Positions 39,335-51,536 of a DNA stretch of 64,000 nucleotides are shown piece after piece. Both the position numbers and the translations under genes were made by a program. Origin of the DNA: Theobroma cacao. Its lineage: Eukaryota > Streptophyta > Magnoliopsida > Malvales > Malvaceae. The first letter of the stretch is position 1; each line of letters opens with the position of its first letter. The stretch spans positions 2,197,664-2,261,663 of the forward strand of contig NC_030857.1 in NCBI RefSeq assembly GCF_000208745.1. The letters are read 5' to 3'. Below the pieces are notes generated by a model that saw only the letters and a list, made by a program, of their open reading frames with translations, was not told the DNA's origin and did not search any database.

Positions 39335-41538
39335 TTAAAATAAGTGCGGAGAATTGCCACTCTTTCTGCCCTGTGCAGCAAGCAATGGATCAATGACGCT
39401 TCTCCATTTCTTATAGTCTATTGCGGAGCCAGGATCAGGCAATGCAAATCCGTTGATGTAGAAAGTAGGTGTCCCAAACACTCCTCTTGAGGTACCATAC
39501 TGCATGTCAGAAGATATAACAGTGTTAATGGCATGTACAAAGCTTAGCAGAGAGAGAGAGACTAGAAGCAATGATGAAACTGCATGTATGATAGTCCATT
39601 GAAATAATAGAGATTGATCACAAACGAAATGACACCACCTAAAATAATGCATCGGTCACAAAAAAATTTATATTGTCATAGTATGGATTTGATTGTACTA
39701 CCACCATTAACTTTTCATCTAGCAGAAAACAGGAAGAACTTTTTCTTTTGGGGGGGCGGTCTTTGGGGGACCGATTTACCTTGAAAGAAACTCTTGTTTT
39801 GAGATCAGTTTTGCTGTCATTGAAACCTGATTTAATTGCAGAATAATAGGAGTTCCCAACTGATTCTGCTGTAAACTTCATGATTTCATTCACAACAGCA
39901 ACTCTCGACATGTTGAGTGTTTGGTCACTCAAAAACCTCTCCTGTTTAATAATAGGCAACAAGTTCAGTGCCCAATCAATATACATGTAGTAAAACAGGC
40001 AAATAAATGCGGCTAATTGATAGTCATATGGGTGCAATCCTACTAAACATTAAACAATTTTGCATTTCCATTTGAAAAACAATGCAAATGTTCACTCATC
40101 AGCCACACAACTGTTTATAAATCTATCTTTATGGCTTTAACATGGTGATCAAGATTGCCTAGAGCAAGAACCTCAGAGCCATCCAAGAGGTCTTACAATG
40201 CAGAATGTAAAGCTAAGGACCCAAAGATGAGAATCTGAATGAATTGAAATGCTTCAGAAAAAAAGCGCTCACAGAAGCCTTAACTTAAAGGTACTCGTTA
40301 AATATGAAGAGAAACCAGCACATCTATTAGCAGTTTCCTCCAATTGCTAAACTTCAGTGCACCTTGAAGTTAACAAACCACTAGAAACAGCTTTAGAACT
40401 ACTAAGAAAACATTTTGTCATGAAGACCAAACATTAAGAGATATATTCTAATATTACAATCAAGACGAAAATGATGTGAACATACTGTCAACCAACAACC
40501 AAACAAGTAGCATTGGGATGAAACAGAAGTAGTGTAATGCATAATCCAACAAATACAGCTATTTTCCATTTCTTTACTAATGTAAATTTAGCCTGTTAAA
40601 AAGAGATAATTCAAAGCTAGAAAATGGAAAATCAGAACCTGATGCTTGAAGAAGCTCTCCAACAGTCCGAAAGTAGCAGAAGGATTGAGCAGGTTTACAA
40701 TGTGCAAGGCACGGGAAGTAGCGAACGCATAGTCATGGTAACTGAAATTTCCAATTTAAAACAACTCACCATCATTTAAGAGTTAAAAGAAAAAGTCATC
40801 AATTCAAAATTCTGAATTTCTGATCAAGGTTGTCATAAAGGAATGATATTTCAGCACGTTTCACACTAAACTAAAAAAACAACTGAACAAGCAAGAGGTT
40901 TTGCATGGGGAGTGTTAAATTCAAAATCCCATTTGTTAAAGCCAGAACTTTTTCCAGAATAACAACTCAAACAAAAAGCCAGGATGTTCAAAGTTCAAGA
41001 GTTAAATCAGAAACTAGAAGTGTTCATCCCAATTTTTCTTCTTCAGCTGGATGTTCAAGCACAAAGAACAATAAAGAAAACCCGGAATAATCATTTTAAG
41101 CAAAAAACTAGTAACAGCCACTAGGTTCTGTTTCAAATCCAAGATTCAATTTTTATTCTTTCTTAAATTTCTCAGAAAAAAAATAGAAAAACAAAGTAAA
41201 AGGAGAATCAAAACAAAAACATATAAATATTAGAAAGAGAGAGCGACTGACGGCAAAGGGAGAAGGTGAATCGTGAGCATAACGCGAGGACCGTAGTGTT
41301 GAATAGCTTGCTTGAGAGCGGGCCATGCGTCTCTGCTATCGGAGCAGACCGGGTCGAAGAACGCCTCGATAATGATCGTGTCCGAGTCTACTCGGCGGTT
41401 ACTATACACGAACCCATCGTACTTCGCCGGCGGCAAAGACTGAGCTTACACCGTCCGTTGACACACAATAACAAAAGCAAACCAGCAGAACACAACTAAT
41501 GATAATGATGAAAAAGTTGTTCCTTTCACTGTCCTCAT
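39335..41538 (-). pseudogene. DsbA-like thioredoxin-fold gene, second copy with premature stop
   Basis: All four exons and splice sites are preserved: 41252-41538, 40639-40741, 39780-39941 and 39335-39499, corresponding to 239 codons. Codon 31, CAA (Gln) in copy A, is TAA here (41446-41448), a single C-to-T change at the end of the signal peptide. Everything downstream remains open, including KYDGFVYSNRRVDSDTI, a CSDS active-site variant of CPDS and VFGTPTFYINGFALPDP. That suggests recent inactivation. Alternatives are an internal start giving a protein without a signal peptide (no good ATG is close), readthrough, or a sequencing error. The C-terminus is one residue shorter (HLF). Confidence 0.85.
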
Positions 41539-42201
41539 TTTTTCTGTGTCTCCGGGCTTTATACGATGTACGAGAAATAAAATAGATTTACCCGCTTTGT
41601 ATTTAAAATGAAAGCAAACAGCGCTATTTAGAAACACTCTCTTTTAATCTTAAGAGAACTCTATCTTTGCTTGAAGTACAATTAGAATAAATAACAATTA
41701 AAAAGAAAGATAAAAATATTAAGTGATTTATTTTTAATAGAACATAATTAACTTATAATCTTAAATTAATTTAACTACTTAAATGGATAGCATTGCACAA
41801 GAAGTTCAATTCTAGTAGACAATTCATTTGCATGGCTCACAAGCGCGCAGGCCTTACGCGTCAAACCCGTTAATCTGCTCCGTTCTGCACAGCCTAATCA
41901 TTTTACGTCTCGTACAGTCCAATCCTGTTAGTGTCTTGCGCCTACGGCAACTTATTCGCTGTTCTTCCGATGATGGCCTGGATTGAGCTTGTCACGGGAT
42001 TTACGAGCCGTGTCAAGGAAGGTTAACTTGACCTAGAATGCGCTTATCTTGCTTGTACCTTTTGGATTAAGTTGCCCTTCTCTCTCCACGTCAAGTAAGA
42101 ATGACGTGGCAAATTCAACGGTTGCTGATGCGACGGGTTGCCTCCTGTGTCCTATAAAGAGGCTTACGGTTCAAAATTAGGGCGATTACTACTACCGGGC
42201 C
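41539..42201. promoter_or_regulatory. Divergent upstream region of the second pair (copy B)
   Basis: The right part (42026-42201) is the conserved PPR promoter, with CTCCACGTCAAGTA and a TATA box (TATAAAGA, 42153-42160) about 42 bp before the PPR ATG. This implies a very short 5' UTR. The left part (41545-42021) is absent from copy A and includes AT-rich DNA and a less AT-rich stretch from 41820. It may be an insertion here or ancestral DNA deleted in copy A. Confidence 0.6.
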
Positions 42202-44478
42202 ATGACAGTGCAAGCTCTGCCCTTTTTCGAAATTCTGAACCGTTCAATTCTTCCTTGCCTGAACTCAGCCGTGGCATCTTTATCTCAAACCAGCCAGGCT
42301 CATGCTTACATACTAAAATCTGGAGTTTGTATAGATACCCTTATTTCTACAAAGCTCATCTCACAATATGCTAATCGCCATTGCTTTGCCGAAGCAGAAC
42401 TTGTCCTTAACTCAATATCTGAGCCATTGGTATCTTCCTTTTCTGCTCTCATTTATGCCCTCAACAAGTATAATCTTTTTACCCAATCGCTTTATGTTTT
42501 CTCTCGAATGCTCTCTCGCGGTATTTTGCCGGATAATCGCGTGCTTCCGAATGTTGTCAAGGCTTGCGGTAAATTATCGGCCTTCAAATTGGGAAAAGAA
42601 GTTCATGGAATTGTTGTAAAATATGGGTTTGATTCAGATTCAGTTGTTCAAGCTTCTTTGGTGCATTTGTACTTAAAAGGTGATCGGATCCAGGATGCTA
42701 AGAATGTGTTTGAGAGATTGCCGGAACGGGATGTGGTTACTTGCGGTGCTTTGCTTTCCGCTTATGCTCGCAAGGGTTGCGTTAATGAGGCAAAGGAAAT
42801 CTTTTATGGGATGCAAAGTTTCGGTGTGGGCCCCAATTTAGTGTCTTGGAATGGTATGATTACAGGGTTCAATCAAAGCGGACAATACAACGAAGCGGTT
42901 GTCATGTTTAAGGAAATGCATTCCGAAGGGTTTTTGCCTGATGATATTACAATTTCTAGTGTTTTTTCTGCTGTGGGCGATTTGGAGAGGTTAAATATAG
43001 GGATTCAGGTTCTTTGTTATGTGATCAAACTAGGTCTTTTGCATTGCAAGTTTGTTATTAGTGCGCTTATGGATATGTTTGGAAAATGTGCATGTGCAGG
43101 GGAGTTGATGAAAGCGTTTGAAGAGGTGGATGAGGAGATTATGGATACAGGTGCTCTCAATGCTTTAATAACTGGACTGTCTCGAAATGGTCTTGTTGAT
43201 GTTGCATTGGAGACATTTCAGCGATTTAGAGTGCAAGGGAGGGAATTGAATGTTGTATCCTGGACATCAATAATTGCTGGATGCTCACAGAATGGGAAGG
43301 ATATTGAGGCATTGGAGCTTTTCAGAGAGATGCAGAGTGCAAGGTTGAAGCCAAACTCTGTAACAATACCTTGCTTGCTGCCAGCTTGTGGAAACATTGC
43401 AGCATTGATACACGGTAAGGCAGCTCATGGCTTTGCAATTAGAACAGGAATTGCCAATGATGTTCATGTTGGCAGTGCATTAGTTGATATGTATGCTAAG
43501 TGTGGAAGAATCCATTTGTCTCGACTTTGTTTTGATAGGATACCGAGCAAAAACTCAGTCTGTTGGAATGCAATTATGGGAGGATATGCAATGCATGGTA
43601 AGGCTAAGGAAGCTATTGATATTTTTCATATGATGCAAAGGAGAGGGCAGAAGCCTGATTTTATCAGCTTTAGTTGTGTTTTATCTGCTTGCAGTCAGGG
43701 TGGCCTAACAGAAGAAGGTTGGCATTTTTTCAATAGTATGTCTAGAGACCATGGAGTCAAAGCAAAAATGGAGCATTATTCCTGCATGGTAAACCTTCTA
43801 GGTCGTTCTGGAAAGCTAGAACAAGCGTATGCCTTGATCCAGCAAATGCCATTTGAACCAGATGCCTGTGTTTGGGGAGCTTTGCTTAGTTCTTGTAGAC
43901 TTCACAATAACATTAGTTTAGGTGAGATTGCTGCACAGAACCTCTTCAAATTAGAACCAAGCAATCCTGGAAATTACATCCTTCTTTCCAATATATATGC
44001 GTCTAAGGGCATGTGGGATGAAGTAGATGCCGTGAGAGATGTCATGAGGAGTAGGGGCATGAAGAAGAATCCTGGTTGCAGTTGGATTGAGGTCAAGAAT
44101 CAAGTGCACATGCTTCTTGCAGGAGACAAATCACATCCACAAATGACTGAGATCATTGAGAAGATATATAAATTGAGCATGGACATGAAGAAAGCAGGTT
44201 ACCTCCCAAATACTGACTTTGTGTTGCAAGATGTGGATGAACAGGACAAGGAGCAGATCTTGTGTGGGCACAGTGAGAAGTTGGCAGTAGCCTTTGGGCT
44301 TCTGAACACTCCTCCTGGCTCTCCACTGCAAATAATAAAAAATCTCAGAATCTGTGGTGATTGTCATGCTGTTATAAAATTTATATCTGGCTTTGAAGGG
44401 AGAGAAATATATGTCAGAGACACAAATCGCTTTCATCATTTTAAAGATGGAGTTTGTTCTTGTCGGGATTATTGGTGA
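42202..44478 (+). CDS. PLS-type pentatricopeptide repeat protein with E/E+ and DYW domains (At1g20230-like)
   Basis: A single intronless exon of 758 residues, typical of plant PPR genes. Tandem P, L and S repeats (VVSWTSIIAGCSQNGKDIEA, ALVDMYAKCGRIH, CWNAIMGGYAMHGKAKEAID) run from about residue 30 to 560. They are followed by E/E+ motifs (PDACVWGALLSSCRLH, NYILLSNIYASKGMWDEV), the PG box (GCSWIEVKNQVH) and a complete DYW domain. The DYW domain has HSEKLA (zinc/catalytic HxE, about residue 690), CGDCH (about 718) and terminal DYW. DYW proteins carry the cytidine deaminase for C-to-U RNA editing in plastids or mitochondria. The target site is unknown, and I see no unambiguous targeting peptide by eye. 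The synteny partner in Arabidopsis is of similar length. Confidence 0.93.
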   Translation: MTVQALPFFEILNRSILPCLNSAVASLSQTSQAHAYILKSGVCIDTLISTKLISQYANRHCFAEAELVLNSISEPLVSSFSALIYALNKYNLFTQSLYVFSRMLSRGILPDNRVLPNVVKACGKLSAFKLGKEVHGIVVKYGFDSDSVVQASLVHLYLKGDRIQDAKNVFERLPERDVVTCGALLSAYARKGCVNEAKEIFYGMQSFGVGPNLVSWNGMITGFNQSGQYNEAVVMFKEMHSEGFLPDDITISSVFSAVGDLERLNIGIQVLCYVIKLGLLHCKFVISALMDMFGKCACAGELMKAFEEVDEEIMDTGALNALITGLSRNGLVDVALETFQRFRVQGRELNVVSWTSIIAGCSQNGKDIEALELFREMQSARLKPNSVTIPCLLPACGNIAALIHGKAAHGFAIRTGIANDVHVGSALVDMYAKCGRIHLSRLCFDRIPSKNSVCWNAIMGGYAMHGKAKEAIDIFHMMQRRGQKPDFISFSCVLSACSQGGLTEEGWHFFNSMSRDHGVKAKMEHYSCMVNLLGRSGKLEQAYALIQQMPFEPDACVWGALLSSCRLHNNISLGEIAAQNLFKLEPSNPGNYILLSNIYASKGMWDEVDAVRDVMRSRGMKKNPGCSWIEVKNQVHMLLAGDKSHPQMTEIIEKIYKLSMDMKKAGYLPNTDFVLQDVDEQDKEQILCGHSEKLAVAFGLLNTPPGSPLQIIKNLRICGDCHAVIKFISGFEGREIYVRDTNRFHHFKDGVCSCRDYW

Positions 44479-46806
44479 ATGATTTTATGGCTGACTAGGT
44501 TTTAGTTGAAAAGACTGAAGCAAACCAACTGACAGTTCCTTTGTAATTATCCTACTTATGAAGCTGGGTATTGGTTGTATACACACCAAAAACCCCAGTT
44601 GAGTAAGCTAAACTCTCCCTCAGTAGGAAGATAAGCATCTTGTCTTGGTTTCCTTTGAAATTTAAAAACATCATGATGGATATATATTTGAACTCAAATT
44701 GGTGATACTGTTGCACTGCTTGCGGATGCTTTGTCTTTCATTTAGTGCATGTTGGTGTAGCAGATTACTACCATCTTATCCCTATTCAAGTAGACCTCAA
44801 TTTTCCATGCTCTTCCTTTGGTGCTCAAAGAAAAGGTATAAAAACATCTTTTGTGGAAACATGCTCTGCCATGACTGGCTTCAATTCTGCTATCCTATTA
44901 TCAGGAAACCTACAGCCTTACTGCTAGTGATTTAGACACTGTGTACTGCAGCACTGTTAGGCCTGGAACTGGAAGGAACTTTCATGTTGAAGAGATATTG
45001 TTGGAATTTTAGTTCCCCTCGTGTGCCCTCCTTCGAGCACACACCTAATTAACTCTGGAGAGTAATCCTGTTTCTGGAAGATTGGAAAGTGATTTTTAAG
45101 TTAGCTGTTGAAGTCTTTATGCTTGCTCTAGACTTTAAATTCTTTGCAACAAAGCATTTTTAACTGATGCTGAATTTAATTTGATTCTTGACCAAGAAGG
45201 AATGGTTGCCTCTCAAGTACTGCTATATAAATTGGGTCACAGCTTTGCGGAGAGAATCTAGCTACTGCTGCACAAGTAAATTTTCCCCTGGAATTTTTTG
45301 TCGGTTCTTTTATTACCATTGTTGATAAAGTTCCATGGTATAAAATGCCGTAATCTCAAGATCACAATTCACAATCTCTTCCAATTTAGCATGATTCTCA
45401 TGTTCTTTATTTAAATGCTTGCGGAATTTGCAGCTTGAGACTTGAGATGCATTTAATGTGATGCAGGTCAGGAAATGGATCTTTTTATTGTCTGCTCCAA
45501 CTTCTGTCAATTATGTAAGCTGAGTTATCTGTTTGAGACTCTGGACCTTTTGTCTTCAGTAAACTTAAAGCATCCTGGGTGCTTCAGACCACCATATTTG
45601 TACACGCTTTATAATCCCAGTTTATTCATAGTATGTGCTATAGTGATTGGAATTATTGCCCTCAAAAGGTAATTCTTTAAAACAGATATGCCTAGTTTTA
45701 TAATTCACAAATGAGTGGAGCGTTCACTTTGTGCTGGTGATAATTGATATTAAACAAGTATTCACATGTGTACCGGTTTACTGCAGAGGCAAAATTGAAG
45801 TGACAAAACCAATGATGATATCAATTAAATGCTGTAATGGAGGAGTAGTTTATCTTATCTAGTCTACATTGCATGGAATCATATTAACCAATAAATAAAA
45901 GTGTATCATATCTTGTGTCACCTTTTTGCCCAGTTTGCTTGGTTAAGTTTATGACATCTGGGGACTACTTCTGAATAATTTTCTTCTTATTTCCAGGTCC
46001 ATCATTAGAAAGATATAAAGTTAGAGCAATATTTTAATGCTCTGCTTTCTTTTGAAGTTGTAAAGCTATATATATATATTCCATGTATGGCTGTCCTAAG
46101 GCCCTCTCTATCACGTAAGAAACTAATCTCATAAAGAAAATCATCTTTCTTGGTTTGGGGCTACGATCAAATGATTGATGAAACACACATCGGAGACTAT
46201 GATTTCGTTGTGTTGTTTTCGTAGATGCCATGATAACAAGCAAAATCATGGGATACGCCCCATACTCCAAAGTCTATCCCTTCCATTTCCTTTTGAGCCT
46301 TTAATGCATTTTAATATCAAGTTAGGTGACAGGATCCCATTAAATCAAGGGTCCCATGCTCTACAATCAAACGGAAAATTAATACACTAGCAGTATATAA
46401 TTCAATGGGCCAAACCAAATCTCACTACCAATCATTTTCTCTTCTTTCTAAGCCAAATTTCGGTTACAAAATCCAGCCACCACCACCACCTCAGAGGGCA
46501 GAGTCCCCCAGCCACAGCCCCCTGATTGATCACATTTTTCACCCAAAAAAAAAAAAAAAAACTTGTGCCAAAAGTATGAGTTAGTGCTTAACAGAGCAGA
46601 AAAGTACAAGGAAATAAACCTCAACTGTAAATTCGTCAGTGCCGTTTCTGATCCTTCTTGCTTGTCTGCCACGATACGCGTCAACCCTAAAACCGCTGAG
46701 AATTCCATTTGTTTCCCTTCCCAATATAGCCGTTACCACCCCACTCTTGCACTCATAGCCCTCGCCCTCGACGAAACTTAATTTCCCACTAAACCAGCTG
46801 ACTATT
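44479..46806. other. Intergenic region between PPR and ATL genes
   Basis: Probably includes a 3' UTR of the PPR gene. No exon chain was found. A poly-A run (46542-46560) and CT/AC-rich DNA precede the ATL gene. Nothing else is recognisable. Confidence 0.5.
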
Positions 46807-47301
46807 ATGCGCCATGGAGGGCACTACACCCCTCCACCTCTCCTCTCTCCTTCTCCATCACCCGCCCTAAACTCCACCACCACGGCCGGCAGCCACCACC
46901 CAATGCTCGTTTCTGTTTTCTTAGCCCTTTTTCTGCCATGCGCTGGCATGAGCGCGGTTTTCATTGTATATATCTGTCTTTTGTGGTACGCCACGAACTA
47001 TCGGACTGGTAATTCAGGGTCTTTGGCGATTAAGCAGGTGGCTGAGAAAGGGTTGTCTGTTTCGGAGCTTGAAAAGCTGCCGAAGGTCACTGGGAAAGAG
47101 CTTGTCTTGGGGACTGAGTGTGCCGTCTGTCTCGATGAGATTGAGGCTGAGCAACCTGCTAGAGTGGTCCCTGGTTGTAATCACGGGTTTCATCTGCAAT
47201 GCGCTGATACCTGGCTTTCTAAGCATTCGGTTTGTCCTGTTTGTAGGGCCAAGCTTGAGCCTGATCAGCTCTTCGATGCTTCTGATGAGAATCCCTGCTA
47301 A
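46807..47301 (+). CDS. ATL23: ATL-type RING-H2 E3 ubiquitin ligase, ATL23-like
   Basis: An intronless 164-residue protein, as usual for ATL genes. After a Pro/Ser-rich N-terminus comes a hydrophobic segment at about residues 33-61 (LVSVFLALFLPCAGMSAVF), then a GLD-like spacer (GLSVSELEKLPKVTG). The canonical RING-H2 has Cys105, Cys108, Cys124, His126, His129, Cys132, Cys143 and Cys146, with the C-x2-C-x15-C-x-H-x2-H-x2-C-x10-C-x2-C spacing and the E2-contact Trp136. ATL proteins are membrane-anchored E3 ligases. Small size, the LPCAGM string in the membrane segment and the VPGCNHGFH core resemble my recall of Arabidopsis ATL23. All zinc ligands are intact. Confidence 0.92.
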   Translation: MRHGGHYTPPPLLSPSPSPALNSTTTAGSHHPMLVSVFLALFLPCAGMSAVFIVYICLLWYATNYRTGNSGSLAIKQVAEKGLSVSELEKLPKVTGKELVLGTECAVCLDEIEAEQPARVVPGCNHGFHLQCADTWLSKHSVCPVCRAKLEPDQLFDASDENPC

Positions 47302-50300
47302 GCCTTAGCCTTAACCAAATTCAGGGTCTTTCTTTTAACAGTATAAAGTTCAGTATTTGGTGTTTATATTTAAGAATTTTCCTAGGAAAAAGATCGAAGA
47401 ATGATGTTCATCTCAGTTATTTCACTTTCATGCATGTATCGGGTTTCTTTCTTTTTCTCCTTTTTAGTAATATTTTGTCAGTTAAATTTTCATTGATATT
47501 GTAGACGATGTGGGATTTTGCTGGCTTAAAAATCCTCCATTCTTGAAGAGCTTGCTTTTTTGGCCTTTTTGGTGTGGAAGTTGGAAAAAAAGGGACGATG
47601 AGAATTCAAGGGAAAAAAGCAAGAAAAATTTGATAGAATAATGAAAAGTAAAAGACTCATGAACTGGAATGGTTGCCTATGGTTTATGTCAGCAACAACT
47701 CCTACTATATGCGTCAAAGACTGTAGTTTTCAGGAACCGTTTGATTAAGATACAACCTTTGATCAGTTGGTTACTTCACCCATTTAACGGCATTGAAGCA
47801 TCAGCATGTATCTTCTCTGTGAGTATAACAAAAAGTTTGCAAGCAAAGCGAGGCATTTTACATCCATAGACGCCAGCCTGCGATCAATGTGGTTATGCCG
47901 CGTAAGGGAACAAATTCCCTTTCTTGATTTCCATTTATTTAATATAATATTCGAAAGTGCAGAACAGTCCTTCAGGTTCTCCGAAATTTCCCAAATGGTC
48001 CCCAGTGTCCTTTTGTGCATGTAGTGTGAGTGCTGGCAGGTTGCTGTGGTAGCTCCCCGACCGCTCCCGAACTAGCCGTCTCACCGTCTCTTTATATGCC
48101 CACAGCCCGTGGGGGTTTGTGTCATTCTTCCAATTAAATTAATTAATACTGCAATTAATTCTTAATTGATTTCGGAAATAGAATTCCAACTTAGGATCCT
48201 TTTGTTTTTTCTTAAATTAGTTTTTAGACAAAATTTTCAGGATTAAAACTTATTTAAAAAACTAAAAATTTATTTTTACGGATAAATATTAGATCTAGCA
48301 ATTTTCTTAAAAACTATTATTTGTATTTACAATTTTTTAAATACAAGTAACGATGAAAAATATTTTTTATAAAATAATTTAAATAAAAAAATTAATAATT
48401 TATTACAATAATAAAAAAGATTAAATATTTTTATAAAATTTTGTATAGATAATTTTTTTTAATAAATCATTTTTCGATTATCAAAGAAACCCTCAATTCT
48501 ATCAAAAAAAAAAATTCTTATACTTATTGATGTAATATTGTAATGCTCACAGTTTTGGGTCTGTGTCATTCTCCGATTAAATGAATGATTATTGCAATTA
48601 ATATTGAGTTAAATGCTGATACAATATTATTATTAACTCTAATCATCTAAATTTGGATAATTTGATTGCCACCTGACTACGACTCTGGCTTATCTTCCCA
48701 TGGTTACAGGTTACCTAAACCGCAATAAAATTTGTGAGTAATAGACAATTTGATAGTAGCATGCTTTTTTGGTGCATTTGTCTTAAAAGTATTTAAAATT
48801 ATTAATATTGATATAAAATGGGGTTATTAAGTTATTAATTAAAAGATAAAACAATAATGGGTATAAGCACTTATTAACAAGATTCAAATACGAAAATATC
48901 TTGAAAAATCTAAAATCTCCTTAGCATTTAATACCTTCAATAATTGTGGGTTTAGTTGATTGGGTTATAAAGAGGTCATATTCTTCAAAGTTCTAAATCA
49001 TTTTTGAATGGGTTAGGCATAGGCATTTATTATCCTTTAATTATGTTTTCGTGTACTTCTCACTCTTGCCAAAAGGCTTAATTTTTGGGGTCGATTTGGC
49101 CACTAATTAAGAGAGGAAAGCAATGATGTGGAGGGTGCCTATCACCCAATGTTCTATATCAATGATAAATCAAAATTGGAACATAAAATTTATTTTCAAC
49201 TATTGAGGATTTTTGTTTTGTTTTTTTTTAATAATTATTCCATTATCTCTATCCCAAATTTCAAGAATTCTTTAAATTAAGTTATAACTTGTCAATTAAA
49301 TTGGGTTGATTATATTTATTCAAATTGATGAATTTTCAAATAAAGTATTAAAAATATTTTATTTTTATGTATGTTTATACCATAAATCCTAATAAAAGGA
49401 ATTGAATTTTTAAAAATAAAAAATAAAACAACAACAATTTGATATGAAAGCTCACGTAACTAACCTTAAGTAGAATTGGTTTCGATCGATTAGACTTTAA
49501 CACGTCTTAAACTAATTCATCTTCTTTTCTTTTTCCAAACAAAAAGCTTATTCATAAGAGGTTTGGTATGAAGAAATTCTCCATTTGGAGAGTATTGATG
49601 TGTCAAAGCCAAATTTGGAAACAAAAATATGTGATGCAAGGGAAGGTCCACATGCCACACTGATAGCAATCTCTCTTCAAATCTTAACCTCACATATATA
49701 GGGGAAAAAAAATAGCCAGCTGTGTTAATTTGTTTCTGCAATTATACCCAAAACAACAAAGTTGTTTTTGCATTGATTTTGAGGTGAAATGAATATGGAC
49801 AAACTTCGCTTGTATTGAACGTGGGCAGAGACCTCGTGGCAAATACCATTTCCCTTTAACACACGGTGTCCCCATTCGCCTTCCTGCAATTCATTCCAAG
49901 ACAAAACTATGTCTGCGATAACATATTTTGAGCTAATACCCACCAAATCAATCAATGAACCATATGCTCTTCGGCTGTGTTATTGATCTGATGTTACCAT
50001 ATGAATCAATGATTGCCTTTCTGTTTCAAAACTGGACTGGAAACAATTAACTCAGTTGGAAGCTTGCCGCAGCAGAAATCTTCTTCGCTTCGAAACAAAA
50101 GATTTTTGCTTTACCATTGGGTACGATATGCGATATTAACATATTAATATGATTATATTTGATATAAGATACGTTTTGTATAATATATATATGTTTATCG
50201 TATGATATAATATGATATTCGATATTAAAAAATTAAATTTTAATATTGATACGCATGCTGTTAGATTTTTTGCTTATAAAAAAGTTGAATTAGCTCAAAT

Positions 50301-50743
50301 AGAATATTGTGGCTTGACGAGAAAAAAACCAAATATTAAGATAACAAAAAAGTAATAGAAATGTGGGTATCATCAGACTTTAAAACTGCTGAAACATAGT
50401 CAAAGGTGCTCATAATTAATGAAAACCTAGGATGGAAGTGCCAATATCTGAATTGAGTTTTATTAAAACACGATTGTTTAGTTATAGAGGTCACGTGCAT
50501 GACATGCATAAATATATATATATATATATGAAGTTGGTATCGTAAAGCACTGATTTGGATTGAAATCGTGATTGTTTTCCAATGTTATTAAAAAGAAATA
50601 TATCATCTAAGATATGTGTTTTTAAATTTTATCTACAAACTATCAAATCGAAAATCCTTGTCAATTGTTGTCCAGTTGCCACCACATAATTACGTAAGAC
50701 TCTCGTTTAGTGATTAGGGGTTAGGGACAAATATTAATCAATG

Positions 50744-50784
50744 TAAATCAAAATAATCAATCGAAACTTATTGAATTTAGTTAA
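50744..50784 (+). repeat. Dispersed AT-rich repeat fragment, copy 1
   Basis: This 41-bp stretch matches 59049-59089 at about 36 positions (shared TAAATCAAAATAATC and ATTGAATTT). Similar but weaker motifs continue on the right of both copies, suggesting remnants of one repeat family. Confidence 0.6.
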
Positions 50785-51536
50785 TTCAGTTTATTTTTAG
50801 ATTTTACAATTAATTAAAAAAATGATTTACGACATTAAAAATTTATAATTAAATCATGAAAAAAATTAACCACTAATAAAGAATTGCCCTAACCAATCAA
50901 ACTAAATCAATTTTTTAGATTAATTTTAAAAATTTAAAATGGAATAGACCAAATATTATTCCATTTTAACGTCAGCATGAAATTAGGGGCTTGAGCTTGA
51001 ATGAGCCCAAATACCTCCACTGCTTTTGTTTGGGTTTATGAAATCCCAGCCCATATTTTAAGATTGTAAACTAAGTTAATGATTGAGAATCAGTCATAGG
51101 CCCATCATGAACCCAATTTCTGGCTTCAGCTAAAGGAGGATCGCCAAGTGATAGATAATATGTCATTTTTTTCTTGTTATAGTTTTTTAAATATGCTAAT
51201 CCCTCTTTATAAAGCTACGTCTTTTTTAATATATTCATACGTTAAATTATGTACATAAAGACACTTTCCTCTTTTGCCAAAGATTTCGATTTTTATATAT
51301 TTATGTTAGATTATTTGTTGATAAAAATGTGAAAAATTTGTTTAAGAATGAGATTTTATATAAAATATTTAAAAAATTTTCAATAATATATAAATTTTTT
51401 TGTGTTTAAAATTTGGTTTTGCTTTACATCCAAAGGCAACAAAAAGGTGAAGTGAACTTTGACCTACCTTTTTGCCAAAGTCATTTTAACATTTGAAGCG
51501 ATTACCGGCGCGTTACCAAACTGCGTCCTACAACGC

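Larger units (their letters stand above)
38733..42655. repeat. Tandem segmental duplication, copy B
   Basis: Direct repeat of copy A. It is longer by about 550 bp. The main difference is the interval 41545-42021, which has no counterpart in copy A, where only about 80 bp occupy the same place. A smaller insertion of roughly 50 bp lies near 39165-39220. The right end is given by the last PPR sequence shared with copy A; the PPR gene then continues uninterrupted, so copy B holds the original right flank. Confidence 0.9.

Noticed and set aside
40905..41090. Plus-strand 61-codon frame inside copy B
   Set aside because: Lies in the first intron of the DsbA-like copy on the opposite strand, and copy A does not preserve the same frame, so it is not a gene.
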